A stretch of 64,000 nt of DNA from Allobosea sp. Root381 (GCF_001429395.1 NZ_LMJT01000012.1:355466-419465), one strand, 5' to 3'. Counted from the first letter of the stretch, positions 37,103 to 45,351 are shown. Program-made: numbers and translations. The notes: generated from the sequence alone by a model not told the origin.

Positions 37103-37357
37103 CTAATCGCCTTCGGCATATTGCTGGCGCATCAGCCGCACGCCAGGGCCATCACCTGCAGTCAGGTCGAAGGTAAGCCCCTTCGCCTCAAAGGCCGAAA
37201 CAAGGGCCGCTACAGTCCGCGTCTGCGCCGCCAGCGGCCCCTCTTGCGTTTCCAACCGCCGGATCGACGCGAGCGACACGCCTGACGCTTCCGCCAAGTC
37301 TTTCTGCTCCCAGCGAATGAGCGCTCGCGCGGCTCGGACCTGCTCGCTCGTCAACAT
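37103..37357 (-). CDS. XRE-family helix-turn-helix regulator
   Basis: Encodes 84 residues, mainly one HTH_3 domain: EQVRAARALIRWEQKDLAEA, SGVSLASIRRLETQEGPLAA, then VAALVSAFEAKGLTF, which is the small-repressor form common on mobile elements. It is divergent from the small gene at 37444, and the intervening DNA carries several GATATC-centred half-sites, so it probably autoregulates and represses that promoter. No toxin-like partner gene lies next to it. It ends 196 bases after the TIR-like gene, reading toward it. Confidence 0.87.
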   Translation of the reverse strand: MLTSEQVRAARALIRWEQKDLAEASGVSLASIRRLETQEGPLAAQTRTVAALVSAFEAKGLTFDLTAGDGPGVRLMRQQYAEGD

Positions 37358-37359
37358 CT

Positions 37360-37456
37360 GATATCCCTTTCACGTTAAGCGATTGACGATATCTGAGATA
37401 TTAATTAATCCTTGAGATATCATTAAAGCAGATGAGGGCTCACATGGATATCTCAA
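37360..37456. promoter_or_regulatory. cluster of GATATC-centred half-sites, probable XRE operator
   Basis: GATATC occurs at 37360-37365, 37388-37393, 37416-37421 and 37447-37452. TTGAGATATC (37412-37421) and GATATCTCAA (37447-37456) form a perfect 10-bp inverted repeat; GATATCTGAGATATT (37388-37402) is a further pair. The intervening TTAATTAATC is AT-rich and suits a promoter. Repressor binding is inferred from symmetry and position. Confidence 0.6.
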
Positions 37457-37734
37457 TGAAAAATGCCGTCACCGCCGTCGAGTCGCTGGAACAGCCGATC
37501 GCTGCGCTGCTGCGCCTGTCATCGCTGACGAGCGACAGCCTCGACCGCTGGATGTCCTGGGAAGAGCATCGCGGCGAGGTCCCTGACGGTGCTGATGTCG
37601 TGACGGTGAGCATGCCGCCCGACGCGTTCGACAATCTCCATTTCCTCGCGACGGAAACGCGGCAGAGGCTCGCTTCGATGAAAGCCGATATCGATCGCGC
37701 GCTAGCGTTATGTGTTGAAGATCGCGTCAAATAG
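37444..37734 (+). CDS. small hypothetical protein of the island
   Basis: Encodes 96 residues from ATG 37444, which has GAGGG five bases ahead; an ATG at 37432 adds only four residues. The sequence has helical stretches IAALLRLSSLTSDSLDRWMS and NLHFLATETRQRLASMKADI and an acidic loop EEHRGEVPDGADV. No motif or family recognised, no membrane segment. It is the first gene rightward of the XRE regulator and its start codon falls between two operator half-sites, so repression would block it directly. Related proteins in Hyphomicrobiales mobile elements seem likely but are not verified. Confidence 0.6.
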   Translation: MDISMKNAVTAVESLEQPIAALLRLSSLTSDSLDRWMSWEEHRGEVPDGADVVTVSMPPDAFDNLHFLATETRQRLASMKADIDRALALCVEDRVK

Positions 37735-37810
37735 ATAGATTATCTGAAATTAGATCAGTGATTCGCACTGATCTTTGCAACGATAAACGCTAATTTGCAG
37801 GATGCAAATC

Positions 37811-38005
37811 ATGGATATGGATCACGAATACATGACTGCCGCCGATCTTTCTGAGCATTGGGGCGGCAAGGTCAAAGCGACTACGCTCGCTCAATGGAGG
37901 TCCCGCAAAACCGGTCCGGCTTACGTCAAGTTTGGTGGTCGGGTCCTATATCGCCTCACCGACGTTCGGACTTTCGAGATGGCGAACAGGCACCTACTCC
38001 CGTAG
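37811..38005 (+). CDS. AlpA/Xis-like helix-turn-helix protein (HTH_17)
   Basis: Encodes 64 residues from ATG 37811 (AGGA eight bases ahead; ATG 37802 is the alternative). YMTAADLSEHWGGKVKATTL, AQWRSRKTGPAYVKFGGRVL and YRLTDVRTFEMANR follow the excisionase/AlpA form of the MerR-like winged helix, used as recombination directionality factors or activators on integrative elements. An integrase normally accompanies it; none is left here. It overlaps the 3' end of the convergent winged-helix gene by 50 bases. Confidence 0.82.
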   Translation: MDMDHEYMTAADLSEHWGGKVKATTLAQWRSRKTGPAYVKFGGRVLYRLTDVRTFEMANRHLLP

Positions 38006-38582
38006 GCATTGTCGCGGGCAATCGCTCGACGATGAGCGGCGGGTAGAAGGCGCCAGGCAGCTTCGCTCGATGCTCAATGCCACTAAGCACGGCCGCTGCG
38101 GCGGCCGTTTCTTTGTTATGTTCGACCTGAATGATCCCTTCGACGTGGGCTTTCATGGGCGCGCTGATGCTGTAGCCCTCGCCCCATCGGGTTTCGATCT
38201 CGACTCCCATGTGCCTGAGCTTCTTCCTGATTTTGGACACCATGACGTCAATGACTTTGATGTCCGGGATATCGGAGGGCCAGATGCAGGTCAGCGCGGT
38301 GAACGAGAGGCCAACCAGCATCAGCCCCGCGGCGACGCGGCTCGCTGCGGCCTGATCCATCGACGAGATGCGGATGCGCATCGATTCATCGAGCAGCCTC
38401 TTGGCCTGGCGCGCCGCGAACTTCAGGTCCGGCCTGCTGTCGCGGAACGCCACGAGTTCCGCGACGCTGGGATCTTCGCCGATCGGCATCGTCACGATCG
38501 CGATGGGATCGAGATCGGTTCGCGCCTCAGGCTGCGCGACGGCGTCTTTCCCGGCCTGGACCGGGAGCTCCTTCTTCGTCAT
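37956..38582 (-). CDS. winged-helix DNA-binding protein, probably with a foreign C-terminal tail
   Basis: Encodes 208 residues. The centre (about residues 105-145) resembles the C-terminal winged helix of OmpR/CtrA-type regulators: DIKVIDVMVSKIRKKLRHMG followed by IETRWGEGYSISAPMKAHVE. There is no receiver domain; the N-terminal 100 residues are charged and unlike known domains, so this is the stand-alone form seen in phages and mobile elements. The last 50 residues (from about EHNKETAAAAAV) run through a perfect hairpin at 38089-38108 and across the end of the Xis-like gene, suggesting that the original stop was lost and the frame extended by chance. Confidence 0.65.
   Translation of the reverse strand: MTKKELPVQAGKDAVAQPEARTDLDPIAIVTMPIGEDPSVAELVAFRDSRPDLKFAARQAKRLLDESMRIRISSMDQAAASRVAAGLMLVGLSFTALTCIWPSDIPDIKVIDVMVSKIRKKLRHMGVEIETRWGEGYSISAPMKAHVEGIIQVEHNKETAAAAAVLSGIEHRAKLPGAFYPPLIVERLPATMPTGVGACSPSRKSERR
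38089..38117 (+). terminator. intrinsic terminator downstream of the Xis-like gene
   Basis: ACGGCCGC (38089-38096), loop TGCG, GCGGCCGT (38101-38108), then TTCTTTGTT. The stem is perfect. It lies 84 bases after the Xis-like stop, inside the overlapping minus-strand frame. Confidence 0.65.
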
Positions 38583-38654
38583 CGTCTTGGTCTTTCTTTA
38601 TCAGGGGTTACAGTCATCCCGACTGCAGCTCCGCTCCTTTCCTGGAATCGAAGA

Positions 38655-38675
38655 AGGCGCCCTGCTGGGGCGCCT
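38655..38675 (-). terminator. hairpin downstream of sbcB, probable terminator
   Basis: AGGCGCCC (38655-38662), loop TGCTG, GGGCGCCT (38668-38675), a perfect 8-bp stem. On the minus strand it is followed by TCTTCGATTCC, a weak pyrimidine tract. It lies about 110 bases past the sbcB stop. Confidence 0.5.
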
Positions 38676-38786
38676 CCAAGGGCCGAGGGCGAAGCGCCCC
38701 GGCGTGGCAAACGGTCTCTTATGCGCGCCTAGCCACATTCCCAATCAGGCCGGGGTCCAGCCTTCGGCCAGGAACGACGCGAGTGG

Positions 38787-40208
38787 TTATGACGGCAGCG
38801 CATCCGGTAGCGCCGGCCGCTCGGACAGGGTCAAGCCATCACGCCGTTGTTCCAACCGGGCTCGAAATTGTCCGAGCGCGACGCGTGTTTCAGGATCGCC
38901 TGTCGCCGCCAGTTCGTCGCAACGCGCCAGCGCTTTTGGGATAGTCAGCCATGGCACCTCATTCTCGGTCGTGAGGCGATGGCGGAGCCAGTCCTGGCCA
39001 CGACGCCTCGCCTCCGGCGAGAGTGTCTCCGGCGCGTTGAGGAAGATCTGCCGGAGGGCCAGGCTGCGCAGCCTCGGGTCGCGGATGTGCCAGGCAACGT
39101 AGTGCTCCCGGTACTTCCACTCGATCTCGTGCCAGCGCCGGCAGGCGACGACATCGGCGTCCGAGACGAAGCCGCCCGAATAGAGCTGCTCGTCCGGATA
39201 GGGCGATGGCGCGCGATCAGCGTACTGATCCTGGAGCGCGAGGGCGAGCTGACGAAGGAAGGTCGGATGTGCCCATAGCGCCCGGGCGCGATCGCGGTAG
39301 ACCTGATCAGGCTGGGGATCGACCAGGGCATGGGCTGCCTGGGCCCAATCGAACAGGATGGGCATCGCATTCGTCTTCACCTGCCGCACCGGCGAGCGGC
39401 CCGACCGGATCCGCGCGAGCAGGTCCGGTGCGGCCAGGTCGATGAACTCGGCCGGATCGATGTCGAGGTTGATGCAGATCCGGGCGCTCGGATTGGTTGG
39501 CGACGCGATGGTCGGCAGGACCGGTGTGAGGCGCGAGGTTCCGCCGAGGATGACCGGCTCTCCCGGCTCCATCAAGGCGATTGGGCCTGATTTCTTGGCG
39601 TGGCGAAGCATCGTCGCCATGGTCGCCGGTGCGCGCTCGAGCAGGAGCTTGAACAGATCGCGGGTGGCGCGGACATCGGCGAGGGCGTCGTGGGCGTCCT
39701 CGTCGGTAAGGGCGATCCCATTGGCCCGGCACACCATGCCCAGTTTGAGAATCGCCTTGCCGGCGGCGTCGCGGGGGACAACGACCGCATCAGGCTCCAG
39801 CATGATGACGGCTCGCAACATGGTCAGGACGTCGGCCCTGCCGTGTCCGGTCATCGACCCGGCATAGGGAGGCAGAAGGCATTGATAGAACGACTGTCGA
39901 ACCATCTCATCGTCATAGGCAATATTATTGTAGCCGACTAACAAACTGGGCCGGCAATCTGCGAGGATCCGGGCGATCTGCGCCATCATCCCGAGATGCG
40001 ACTGAGGCTGGTTGTCCAGCATCTCCGGCGTGACGCCGGTGACCAAGAGCGCGTCTGGGGACGGTACGATGTGTTGCGGCAGGCGGCAGCGCAGCGTCAG
40101 CTCGCGCCTGATCGAGAGGTCGGCGTCGCACTGGACGAATGCTGCCTGCAGCGGCGCGTCGAACTGAGGCTGCAAGCCGGACGCTTCCAAATCTAGGAAT
40201 AAATACAT
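38787..40208 (-). CDS. sbcB: exodeoxyribonuclease I
   Basis: Encodes 473 residues, matching the length of Exo I, the processive 3'-to-5' single-strand exonuclease of recombination and mismatch repair. The DEDDh catalytic set is visible: Asp6 and Glu8 in FLDLEASG, an aspartate near 99-100 in GYNNIAYDDEMVR, and His173 with Asp178 in DAHDALADVRA. The SH3-like/helical C-terminal part follows (FVSDADVVACRRWHEIEWKY). SbcB is rare in alphaproteobacteria, and it lies beside mobile-element genes, so lateral acquisition is likely. A GTG at 40217 overlaps the stop of the upstream 145-residue gene; either start implies tight coupling. Confidence 0.92.
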   Translation of the reverse strand: MYLFLDLEASGLQPQFDAPLQAAFVQCDADLSIRRELTLRCRLPQHIVPSPDALLVTGVTPEMLDNQPQSHLGMMAQIARILADCRPSLLVGYNNIAYDDEMVRQSFYQCLLPPYAGSMTGHGRADVLTMLRAVIMLEPDAVVVPRDAAGKAILKLGMVCRANGIALTDEDAHDALADVRATRDLFKLLLERAPATMATMLRHAKKSGPIALMEPGEPVILGGTSRLTPVLPTIASPTNPSARICINLDIDPAEFIDLAAPDLLARIRSGRSPVRQVKTNAMPILFDWAQAAHALVDPQPDQVYRDRARALWAHPTFLRQLALALQDQYADRAPSPYPDEQLYSGGFVSDADVVACRRWHEIEWKYREHYVAWHIRDPRLRSLALRQIFLNAPETLSPEARRRGQDWLRHRLTTENEVPWLTIPKALARCDELAATGDPETRVALGQFRARLEQRRDGLTLSERPALPDALPS

Positions 40209-40213
40209 GACCG

Positions 40214-40651
40214 TCACTGCGTCGGGCCGATGGGCCGGTCGAGCGGCAGGAGCACGATGTCGAGGCGTTCAGCGTCGGCTTTCATGGCAGCTTCCACCAT
40301 GAAAATCGCGTTCGACCGGTTACCCTCGCCATCGAGAGGGGCCATTGCCTCGAAGGTGTGGACCTTCAAGGCGAGCACGGCGCGAAGCTGCGTCGGCGCC
40401 TCGGCCAGCAGCAGCGCCATACGGCGTGCTGCGATCCGGGCCCCCTCCGCCAGCTGGCGGCCGTTGAGGCCGTAGTCGGCGTGGAAGCAGTCCGGTGATT
40501 GGTCGAGCAACATGGCGTGAGCCAGGTAACTCTCCCAGCGCAAAAATAGCTCATCAGCCGTCATCGAGGCCTCAAAGGCGCGGGCGTAGAGCCGCATTTC
40601 TGCATCGTTCGGGAATGCCGCATTGTCGGCGGCGAAGTCGTTCTCGGGCAT
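40214..40651 (-). CDS. hypothetical protein coupled to exonuclease I
   Basis: Encodes 145 residues, predicted soluble and mostly helical: DAEMRLYARAFEASMTADEL, QLAEGARIAARRMALLLAEA and LRAVLALKVHTFEAMAP. No family recognised. It ends just before the sbcB start (the sbcB ATG is five bases past the stop; the alternative GTG overlaps it), so the two are one unit. About 110 bases upstream a short frame (from about 40770, TTG start, MTGNDLREGKEVSKRDLFEV) could encode a further small protein but overlaps this gene and is not supported otherwise. Confidence 0.7.
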   Translation of the reverse strand: MPENDFAADNAAFPNDAEMRLYARAFEASMTADELFLRWESYLAHAMLLDQSPDCFHADYGLNGRQLAEGARIAARRMALLLAEAPTQLRAVLALKVHTFEAMAPLDGEGNRSNAIFMVEAAMKADAERLDIVLLPLDRPIGPTQ

Positions 40652-40868
40652 CTTGTCGTCCAGGGAGCGCGGGCCCGAGTGCCCGCTCCATAGGCTTCAT
40701 TCTCAGGGGTGACCTCAAATAGGTCCCGCTTGCTGACCTCTTTGCCTTCTCTCAGGTCATTTCCCGTCAAATGGGCGGCTCCTTCCGAAGTTGGCCCCTT
40801 CCAGTCATCGAGAATGTGCTTTCACGCAGCCTGATTGACGCGCCAATTGCACGGTCGCAATGCGCCAT

Positions 40869-41762
40869 TCACAGCTCAGCTTTTGTCGAGATCTCGCGGG
40901 CGAGATCGGCCAAATAGCTGCATTCGGCGGCGGATTCATTGTCCCACCACATCGCGCATAGATTGTGGGACGGGATCGGCGGCCTGGTCTCGAGCACACG
41001 CAGGGCAAGGTCGTCCCCCGAGACCCTGATCATCTCGCGCGGGATCAGGGCCGCGCCGGTGCCAGCATTGGCGAGTCGGGCGATCACGGTCAGAGGGTTG
41101 CAGGTGTTCATGCGGTGGGGTTTGAGCCCTTTCGTGCCAAACCACATCTGGATGGTGGTGAAGAGGCCCGAAGGCGAGCTGTTGGTGAAGATCGGCAGAT
41201 TGACGAGATTTTCCGGCGTGGCGACGTCGCCCTCGAAGGGCAGATCCTTGCCAATGACCCAGACCAGATCGATCAGCCAGAGCGGTACGATGGTGATGCC
41301 CTCATGCGCGCGCGGCTGCGACAGGAAGGCAATGTCGATCGAGCGGTCGAGCAGGAGCTGTTCCAGCCGCGTGCTGAAATCCACGATGACGTCGACCTGC
41401 AGGGCCGCGTGACGCGCCGCCAGCGCCGCCAGCAGATCGGGCAGGATCAGCGCTGCGAAGGAATCGGCGGCGCCGATGCGGAGCAGGGCGCGTCCCGGCA
41501 GCGCATCCTTCGAGCGGCGCTGAACCTGTTCGGCATGGGCGAGCATGCGCTCGACATCGGCGTAGATCGCGCTGCCCAGCGTTGTCGGGACCGGCCGGTA
41601 CAGCGCGCGGTCGAACAGCTCCCCGCCGAGAACCCGTTCCAGTTCCTTGACGCGCAGGCTGACGGTGGGCTGGGCAAGATTCAGATGCGTCGCGGCGGCG
41701 CGGAAGCCGCCGAGCCGGGCCACCCAATAGAAAGCCTCGGCCTGCCCGAAGGTGTAGCGCAT
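40869..41762 (-). CDS. LysR-family transcriptional regulator
   Basis: Encodes 297 residues. The N-terminal winged HTH is GQAEAFYWVARLGGFRAAAT, HLNLAQPTVSLRVKELERVL and FDRALYRPVPTTLG, followed by the two-lobe effector domain (about residues 90-295) beginning LLRIGAADSFAALILPDLLA. It is divergent from the ABC-hydantoinase operon and a T-N11-A palindrome lies ten bases before its own start, the classic arrangement in which the LysR protein represses itself and activates the divergent operon with the substrate as co-inducer. Confidence 0.93.
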   Translation of the reverse strand: MRYTFGQAEAFYWVARLGGFRAAATHLNLAQPTVSLRVKELERVLGGELFDRALYRPVPTTLGSAIYADVERMLAHAEQVQRRSKDALPGRALLRIGAADSFAALILPDLLAALAARHAALQVDVIVDFSTRLEQLLLDRSIDIAFLSQPRAHEGITIVPLWLIDLVWVIGKDLPFEGDVATPENLVNLPIFTNSSPSGLFTTIQMWFGTKGLKPHRMNTCNPLTVIARLANAGTGAALIPREMIRVSGDDLALRVLETRPPIPSHNLCAMWWDNESAAECSYLADLAREISTKAEL

Positions 41763-41771
41763 GGGCAAAGA

Positions 41772-41790
41772 CGATAGCGGCCAGCTATCG
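41772..41790. promoter_or_regulatory. LysR-type binding site (T-N11-A palindrome)
   Basis: CGATAGC (41772-41778) and GCTATCG (41784-41790) are perfect inverted repeats around GGCCA and contain the T-N11-A core of LysR recognition sites. It lies between the LysR start (41762) and the start of the importer gene (41907). Confidence 0.7.
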
Positions 41791-41906
41791 AGATGCCAAG
41801 AGTTCCTATTTTCATTAACCTTTGCCCGGGTGTTACGCTCTCCCGGTTCAGCGCGGCGCCTGACGTTTGCGCGACCAAGACTTTGCGAAACAAAAGGGGA
41901 TGTTCG

Positions 41907-43466
41907 ATGGTCAATCTACCGACGGATCGCCGAAAATTTCTAACCGCAAGCGCTGGTGGCGCGCTGGCCGCGCTGTTGCCGTCCAGCCTGCTTCACGCCC
42001 AGCCGAACGCCGGAAAGACGCTGACGATCGTCCTGCCGAGCAACCCGATCACCATCGACCCGATCAACCAGCTCAATCATGACGCGATGGTGCTGGGCCA
42101 GACCGTCTTCGAGAACCTCGTCGAGTTCGATGTCGATGGCGTGCTGAAGCCGCAGCTTGCCAAGGCCCTGCCGACGATCTCGGCCGACAAGAAGACTTAC
42201 ACCTTCGAGCTGCGCGACGACGTCACGTTCCATAACGGCAAGAAAATGACGGCCGAGGACGTCAAATACTCGTTCGACTACCTGCTCGACGCCAACAACA
42301 AGGCGCTGCGCCGGCCGCTCTTCACCAAGATCGCCAAGGTGACGGTCCTCGATCCGCTTAAGGTTCAGGTCGAATTGTCCGAGCCCTACGGGCAGTGGGT
42401 CTATTTCCTGACCAAATACATGGGCATCTTCCCCGCCGGCTCGCGCAAGGAGCATGGCGACGACTATTTCAAGTCGAGGCCAGTCGGCATGGGAACCGGC
42501 TTCGGCATGTTCGAGGAGTGGAAGCCCAACGACTATATCAGCTTCAAGAAGAACCCGAGCTACTGGCGCAAGGGCCTCCCCGCCTGGGACCGTCTCGTCG
42601 TCAAGATGATCCCGGAGGACGCGACGCGCGTCGCCTATCTCCTGACCAGCCAGGTCGACATCATCAGCGCGCCGCCGGCGCGTGAATTCAACCGCCTCAA
42701 GACCATGCCCGGCGTCACCGGCGCCTCGCGCCCGACGCTGGGCGGCGCGCTGCTGATGTTCACCAACAACCTGAAAGCCCCGCTCGACGACCTCAACTTC
42801 CGCAAGGCCCTATCGTGCGCCATCGACCGCAAGACGATCGGCGACAAGGTCTATTACGGCCTGCTGGACCCGGCCGCCGTGCTCGCTCCGCCGCGCGGCT
42901 GGTGGTTCAACCCCGAGGCCGAGAAGGAACTCGGCTTCGATCTCGATCGCGCCAAGGAATTCCTGGCCAAGTCGAAATACCCGACCGGTGCCGAGATCGA
43001 CATCTCGATCCAGGCCGAGCCCTATCTGCTCGACACGAAGGACGCGGCGATCTTCCTGCAGGCGCAACTCGCGAAGATCGGGGTGAAGATCAACCTGAAG
43101 GTCTACGAGTTCTCGGTGCTGATCCAGCAGATCGCGCGCGGCGAGCACCAGATGGCGATGCAGGTCTTCATGTCGCCGGGCGAGGCGACCTACATCATCG
43201 CCAATACCGTGATGCCCGGCCAGTTCCTGTCGAAGAGCACCGGCTATGACAACCCCGAGCTGAATGCGCTTATGGCGACATCCTTCGCCGAGACCGACGA
43301 GGCCAAGCTCAAGGACCTCTACGGCAAGATGCAGGTGATCCTGGCCCGCGACGCGCCGATCGGCGTGCTCGGCTTCGTCCATGCCTCCAATCTCTGGCGG
43401 CAGGGCGTGAAGGACTTCACCGTCAACCAGGCGCTGACGATGAGCGTCGGGGACGTGAAGGTCTAG
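41907..43466 (+). CDS. ABC transporter substrate-binding protein, family 5 (peptide/opine type)
   Basis: Encodes 519 residues with a twin-arginine signal (DRRKFLTASAGGALAALLPS) cleaved near LHAQ. The mature protein has the family 5 features: TIDPINQLNHDAMVLGQTVF, ELRDDVTFHNGKKMTAEDVK with YSFDYL, and RKALSCAIDRKTIGDKVYYG. These proteins bind peptides, opines, nickel chelates or similar; the ligand is not readable but the downstream enzymes suggest a cyclic amide or hydantoin-like compound. AGGGGA eight bases before ATG 41907 fixes the start; the frame runs further upstream only across the regulatory gap. First gene of the operon. Confidence 0.9.
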   Translation: MVNLPTDRRKFLTASAGGALAALLPSSLLHAQPNAGKTLTIVLPSNPITIDPINQLNHDAMVLGQTVFENLVEFDVDGVLKPQLAKALPTISADKKTYTFELRDDVTFHNGKKMTAEDVKYSFDYLLDANNKALRRPLFTKIAKVTVLDPLKVQVELSEPYGQWVYFLTKYMGIFPAGSRKEHGDDYFKSRPVGMGTGFGMFEEWKPNDYISFKKNPSYWRKGLPAWDRLVVKMIPEDATRVAYLLTSQVDIISAPPAREFNRLKTMPGVTGASRPTLGGALLMFTNNLKAPLDDLNFRKALSCAIDRKTIGDKVYYGLLDPAAVLAPPRGWWFNPEAEKELGFDLDRAKEFLAKSKYPTGAEIDISIQAEPYLLDTKDAAIFLQAQLAKIGVKINLKVYEFSVLIQQIARGEHQMAMQVFMSPGEATYIIANTVMPGQFLSKSTGYDNPELNALMATSFAETDEAKLKDLYGKMQVILARDAPIGVLGFVHASNLWRQGVKDFTVNQALTMSVGDVKV

Positions 43467-43525
43467 GGCTTCAACTCTGGCTCTGATCTGGCCGCTGATC
43501 ACCAAGCTCCAGGACACAACCGCCC

Positions 43526-44470
43526 ATGCTTCGCCTCGTCGCCGGCCGGATCGTCTCATCCCTCGGCACCTTGCTCTTCGTAGGCTTCGCGCTGTTTGCG
43601 CTGACGCGCGCCGGTCCGGGTTCTCCGGCCCGGATCGTGCTCGGTGCGGATGCGACCGCCGCGCAGCTGGCGCAGTTCGAACAGGCGAACGGGCTCGATC
43701 GCGCCTTCCTGACACAATACGGCGCCTGGCTTTCCGACATCCTGCGCGGCGATTTCGGGCGGTCCTTCGTTACCGGCCGCGATGTCGGCACCGAGATCGT
43801 CAACTCGCTTCCGGTGACCTTGTCGATCGTGCTCTTCGCTTTCGCGATTGCTCTCGTCTTCGGTGTCGGCATCGGGATCGCAGCGGCGTTGCGCCCCGGC
43901 GGCGTGTTCGATCGCGGGGCGCGGCTGCTGTCGGTGTTGGGGCTGTCGGTGCCGGCCTTCTGGCTCGGTATCGTGCTGATCCGCTTCATCGCGGTCGATC
44001 TGCGCTGGCTGCCGCCCGGCGGCTATGCGCCTCTGTCTGCGGGGCTCTCCGCCCACCTCCAGACCATCCTGATGCCGTCGGTCTCGCTTGCGGTCTACTA
44101 CATAGCCGTGCTGGCCCGAATGACTCAGGCCAGCCTGCAGGAGACGCTTCGCGGAGACTATGTCCGCACCGCCCGGGCGATGGGGCTGTCCTCGCCGCGA
44201 GTCGTGGCCTACGCGCTGATCAACGCGCTGCCGCCGGTGGTCAACCTCGCCGCCCTGTCCTTCGGCTACATGTTCGGCTGGGCGCTGATCATCGAGCAGG
44301 TCTTCAACGTGCCGGGCCTGTCGCGCGCCTTGCTGAACGCGATCTCGCAGCGCGACTTCCTGCTGCTGCAGGGCATCGTCTTCCTGTTCACGGTCATCTT
44401 CGTGCTGGCGAATCTCACTGCGGACATCGTCAACCGCGTGCTCGATCCGCGCCAAAGGGTCGCGGCATGA
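43526..44470 (+). CDS. ABC transporter permease (DppB type)
   Basis: Encodes 314 residues with six membrane segments, starting LVAGRIVSSLGTLLFVGFAL. It carries the DppB-type region GDFGRSFVTGRDVG and the EAA loop RGDYVRTARAMGLSSPRVVA at about 207-226. It pairs with the DppC-type permease, whose ATG overlaps its stop by four bases. Confidence 0.93.
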   Translation: MLRLVAGRIVSSLGTLLFVGFALFALTRAGPGSPARIVLGADATAAQLAQFEQANGLDRAFLTQYGAWLSDILRGDFGRSFVTGRDVGTEIVNSLPVTLSIVLFAFAIALVFGVGIGIAAALRPGGVFDRGARLLSVLGLSVPAFWLGIVLIRFIAVDLRWLPPGGYAPLSAGLSAHLQTILMPSVSLAVYYIAVLARMTQASLQETLRGDYVRTARAMGLSSPRVVAYALINALPPVVNLAALSFGYMFGWALIIEQVFNVPGLSRALLNAISQRDFLLLQGIVFLFTVIFVLANLTADIVNRVLDPRQRVAA

Positions 44471-45351
44471 GGGACCTGGCATCCACGCTGCGGCTGATCG
44501 ACTGGACCGGCTGGCTCGGTGCGGGAATCGTGGTCATCATGGTCTGCGCCGCGATCTTCGCGCCGCTGATCGCGCCTTACGATCCGGTCGCGTTGAGCAT
44601 CGAGGACCGCCTTCTGCCGCCCGACATGGTGCATTGGCTCGGCACCGACCAGGCCGGGCGCGATGTGCTGAGCCGGATCATCTTCGGCGCCCGGGCCTCG
44701 CTGGCGGTTGGCATCGGCGCCGTCGTGATCGGCGCGCTGATCGGCGTCTCGGCCGGGCTCTTCGCCGCCTATAAGGGCGGGCTCGGCGACCAGATCGTGA
44801 TGCGCATCGTCGACGGCGTCGCCTCGATTCCCTTACTGGTCTGGGCCATCGCGATCGTCGGCATTCTCGGCGTCGGGCCGGTGCGGGTCGGGCCGCTGAT
44901 GTTGCCCAACGAGATCAAGATCGTGCTCCTGGTCGGCGTGCTGTTCTCGCCGGTCTTCGCCCGCGTGACCTATGCGGTGGCGAGCCGCGTCGTCGGCGCC
45001 GACTATGTCCGGGCGCGCTGGCTCCAGGGCGCGACGCATTGGGACATCGTCACCGGCGACATCCTGCCCAACTGCCTCTCCCCGATCATCGTGCAGGGCA
45101 CGCTCCTGGTCGCGATCGGCATCGTCGTCGAGGCCTCGGTCTCCTTCGTCGGTCTCGGCGTGCAGCCGCCGCAGGCAAGCTGGGGCTCGATGCTGTCGGA
45201 TGCGCGGAGCGCGATCTATTCCGGCGAGTGGTGGCTGCCCGTGTTTCCGGGGCTGGCGATCTCGATCACCGTGATCGGCTTCAACCTGCTCGGCGACGCC
45301 GTGCGCGAGTTGTTCGACCCGCGCAGCGAAGCCCGGACACTCGTCGCATGA
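44467..45351 (+). CDS. ABC transporter permease (DppC type)
   Basis: Encodes 294 residues with six membrane segments. LGTDQAGRDVLSRIIFGARA is the hallmark of DppC-type subunits, and the EAA loop is in VVGADYVRARWLQGATHWDI. SFVGLGVQPPQASWGSMLSD follows near the C-terminus. Both ends overlap the neighbouring genes by ATGA, giving coupled translation. Confidence 0.93.
   Translation: MRDLASTLRLIDWTGWLGAGIVVIMVCAAIFAPLIAPYDPVALSIEDRLLPPDMVHWLGTDQAGRDVLSRIIFGARASLAVGIGAVVIGALIGVSAGLFAAYKGGLGDQIVMRIVDGVASIPLLVWAIAIVGILGVGPVRVGPLMLPNEIKIVLLVGVLFSPVFARVTYAVASRVVGADYVRARWLQGATHWDIVTGDILPNCLSPIIVQGTLLVAIGIVVEASVSFVGLGVQPPQASWGSMLSDARSAIYSGEWWLPVFPGLAISITVIGFNLLGDAVRELFDPRSEARTLVA

Larger units (their letters stand above)
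34047..40651. mobile_element. accessory island 3' of tRNA-Glu, probable degraded integrative element
   Basis: Directly after the tRNA the composition changes to AT-richer DNA (strongest at 34050-36900 and around 37370-37430), and gene content changes to DUF4747-like, membrane, TIR-like, XRE, AlpA/Xis-like, winged-helix and sbcB genes. This is the content of integrative elements and phage remnants. No integrase, relaxase or structural phage gene is present, and I found no direct repeat of the tRNA 3' end, so the right border is uncertain: I place it between the 145-residue gene and the LysR gene on gene content only. Confidence 0.55.

Noticed and set aside
38632..38652. TTCGATTCC...GGAGCG on the minus strand, resembling the tRNA-Glu 3' end
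   Set aside because: Inverted relative to the tRNA and interrupted by several mismatches; an attachment repeat should be direct and nearly exact.
40663..40770. Short minus-strand frame starting MTGNDLREGKEVSKRDL
   Set aside because: TTG start, overlaps the 145-residue gene, and composition becomes random after 36 codons.
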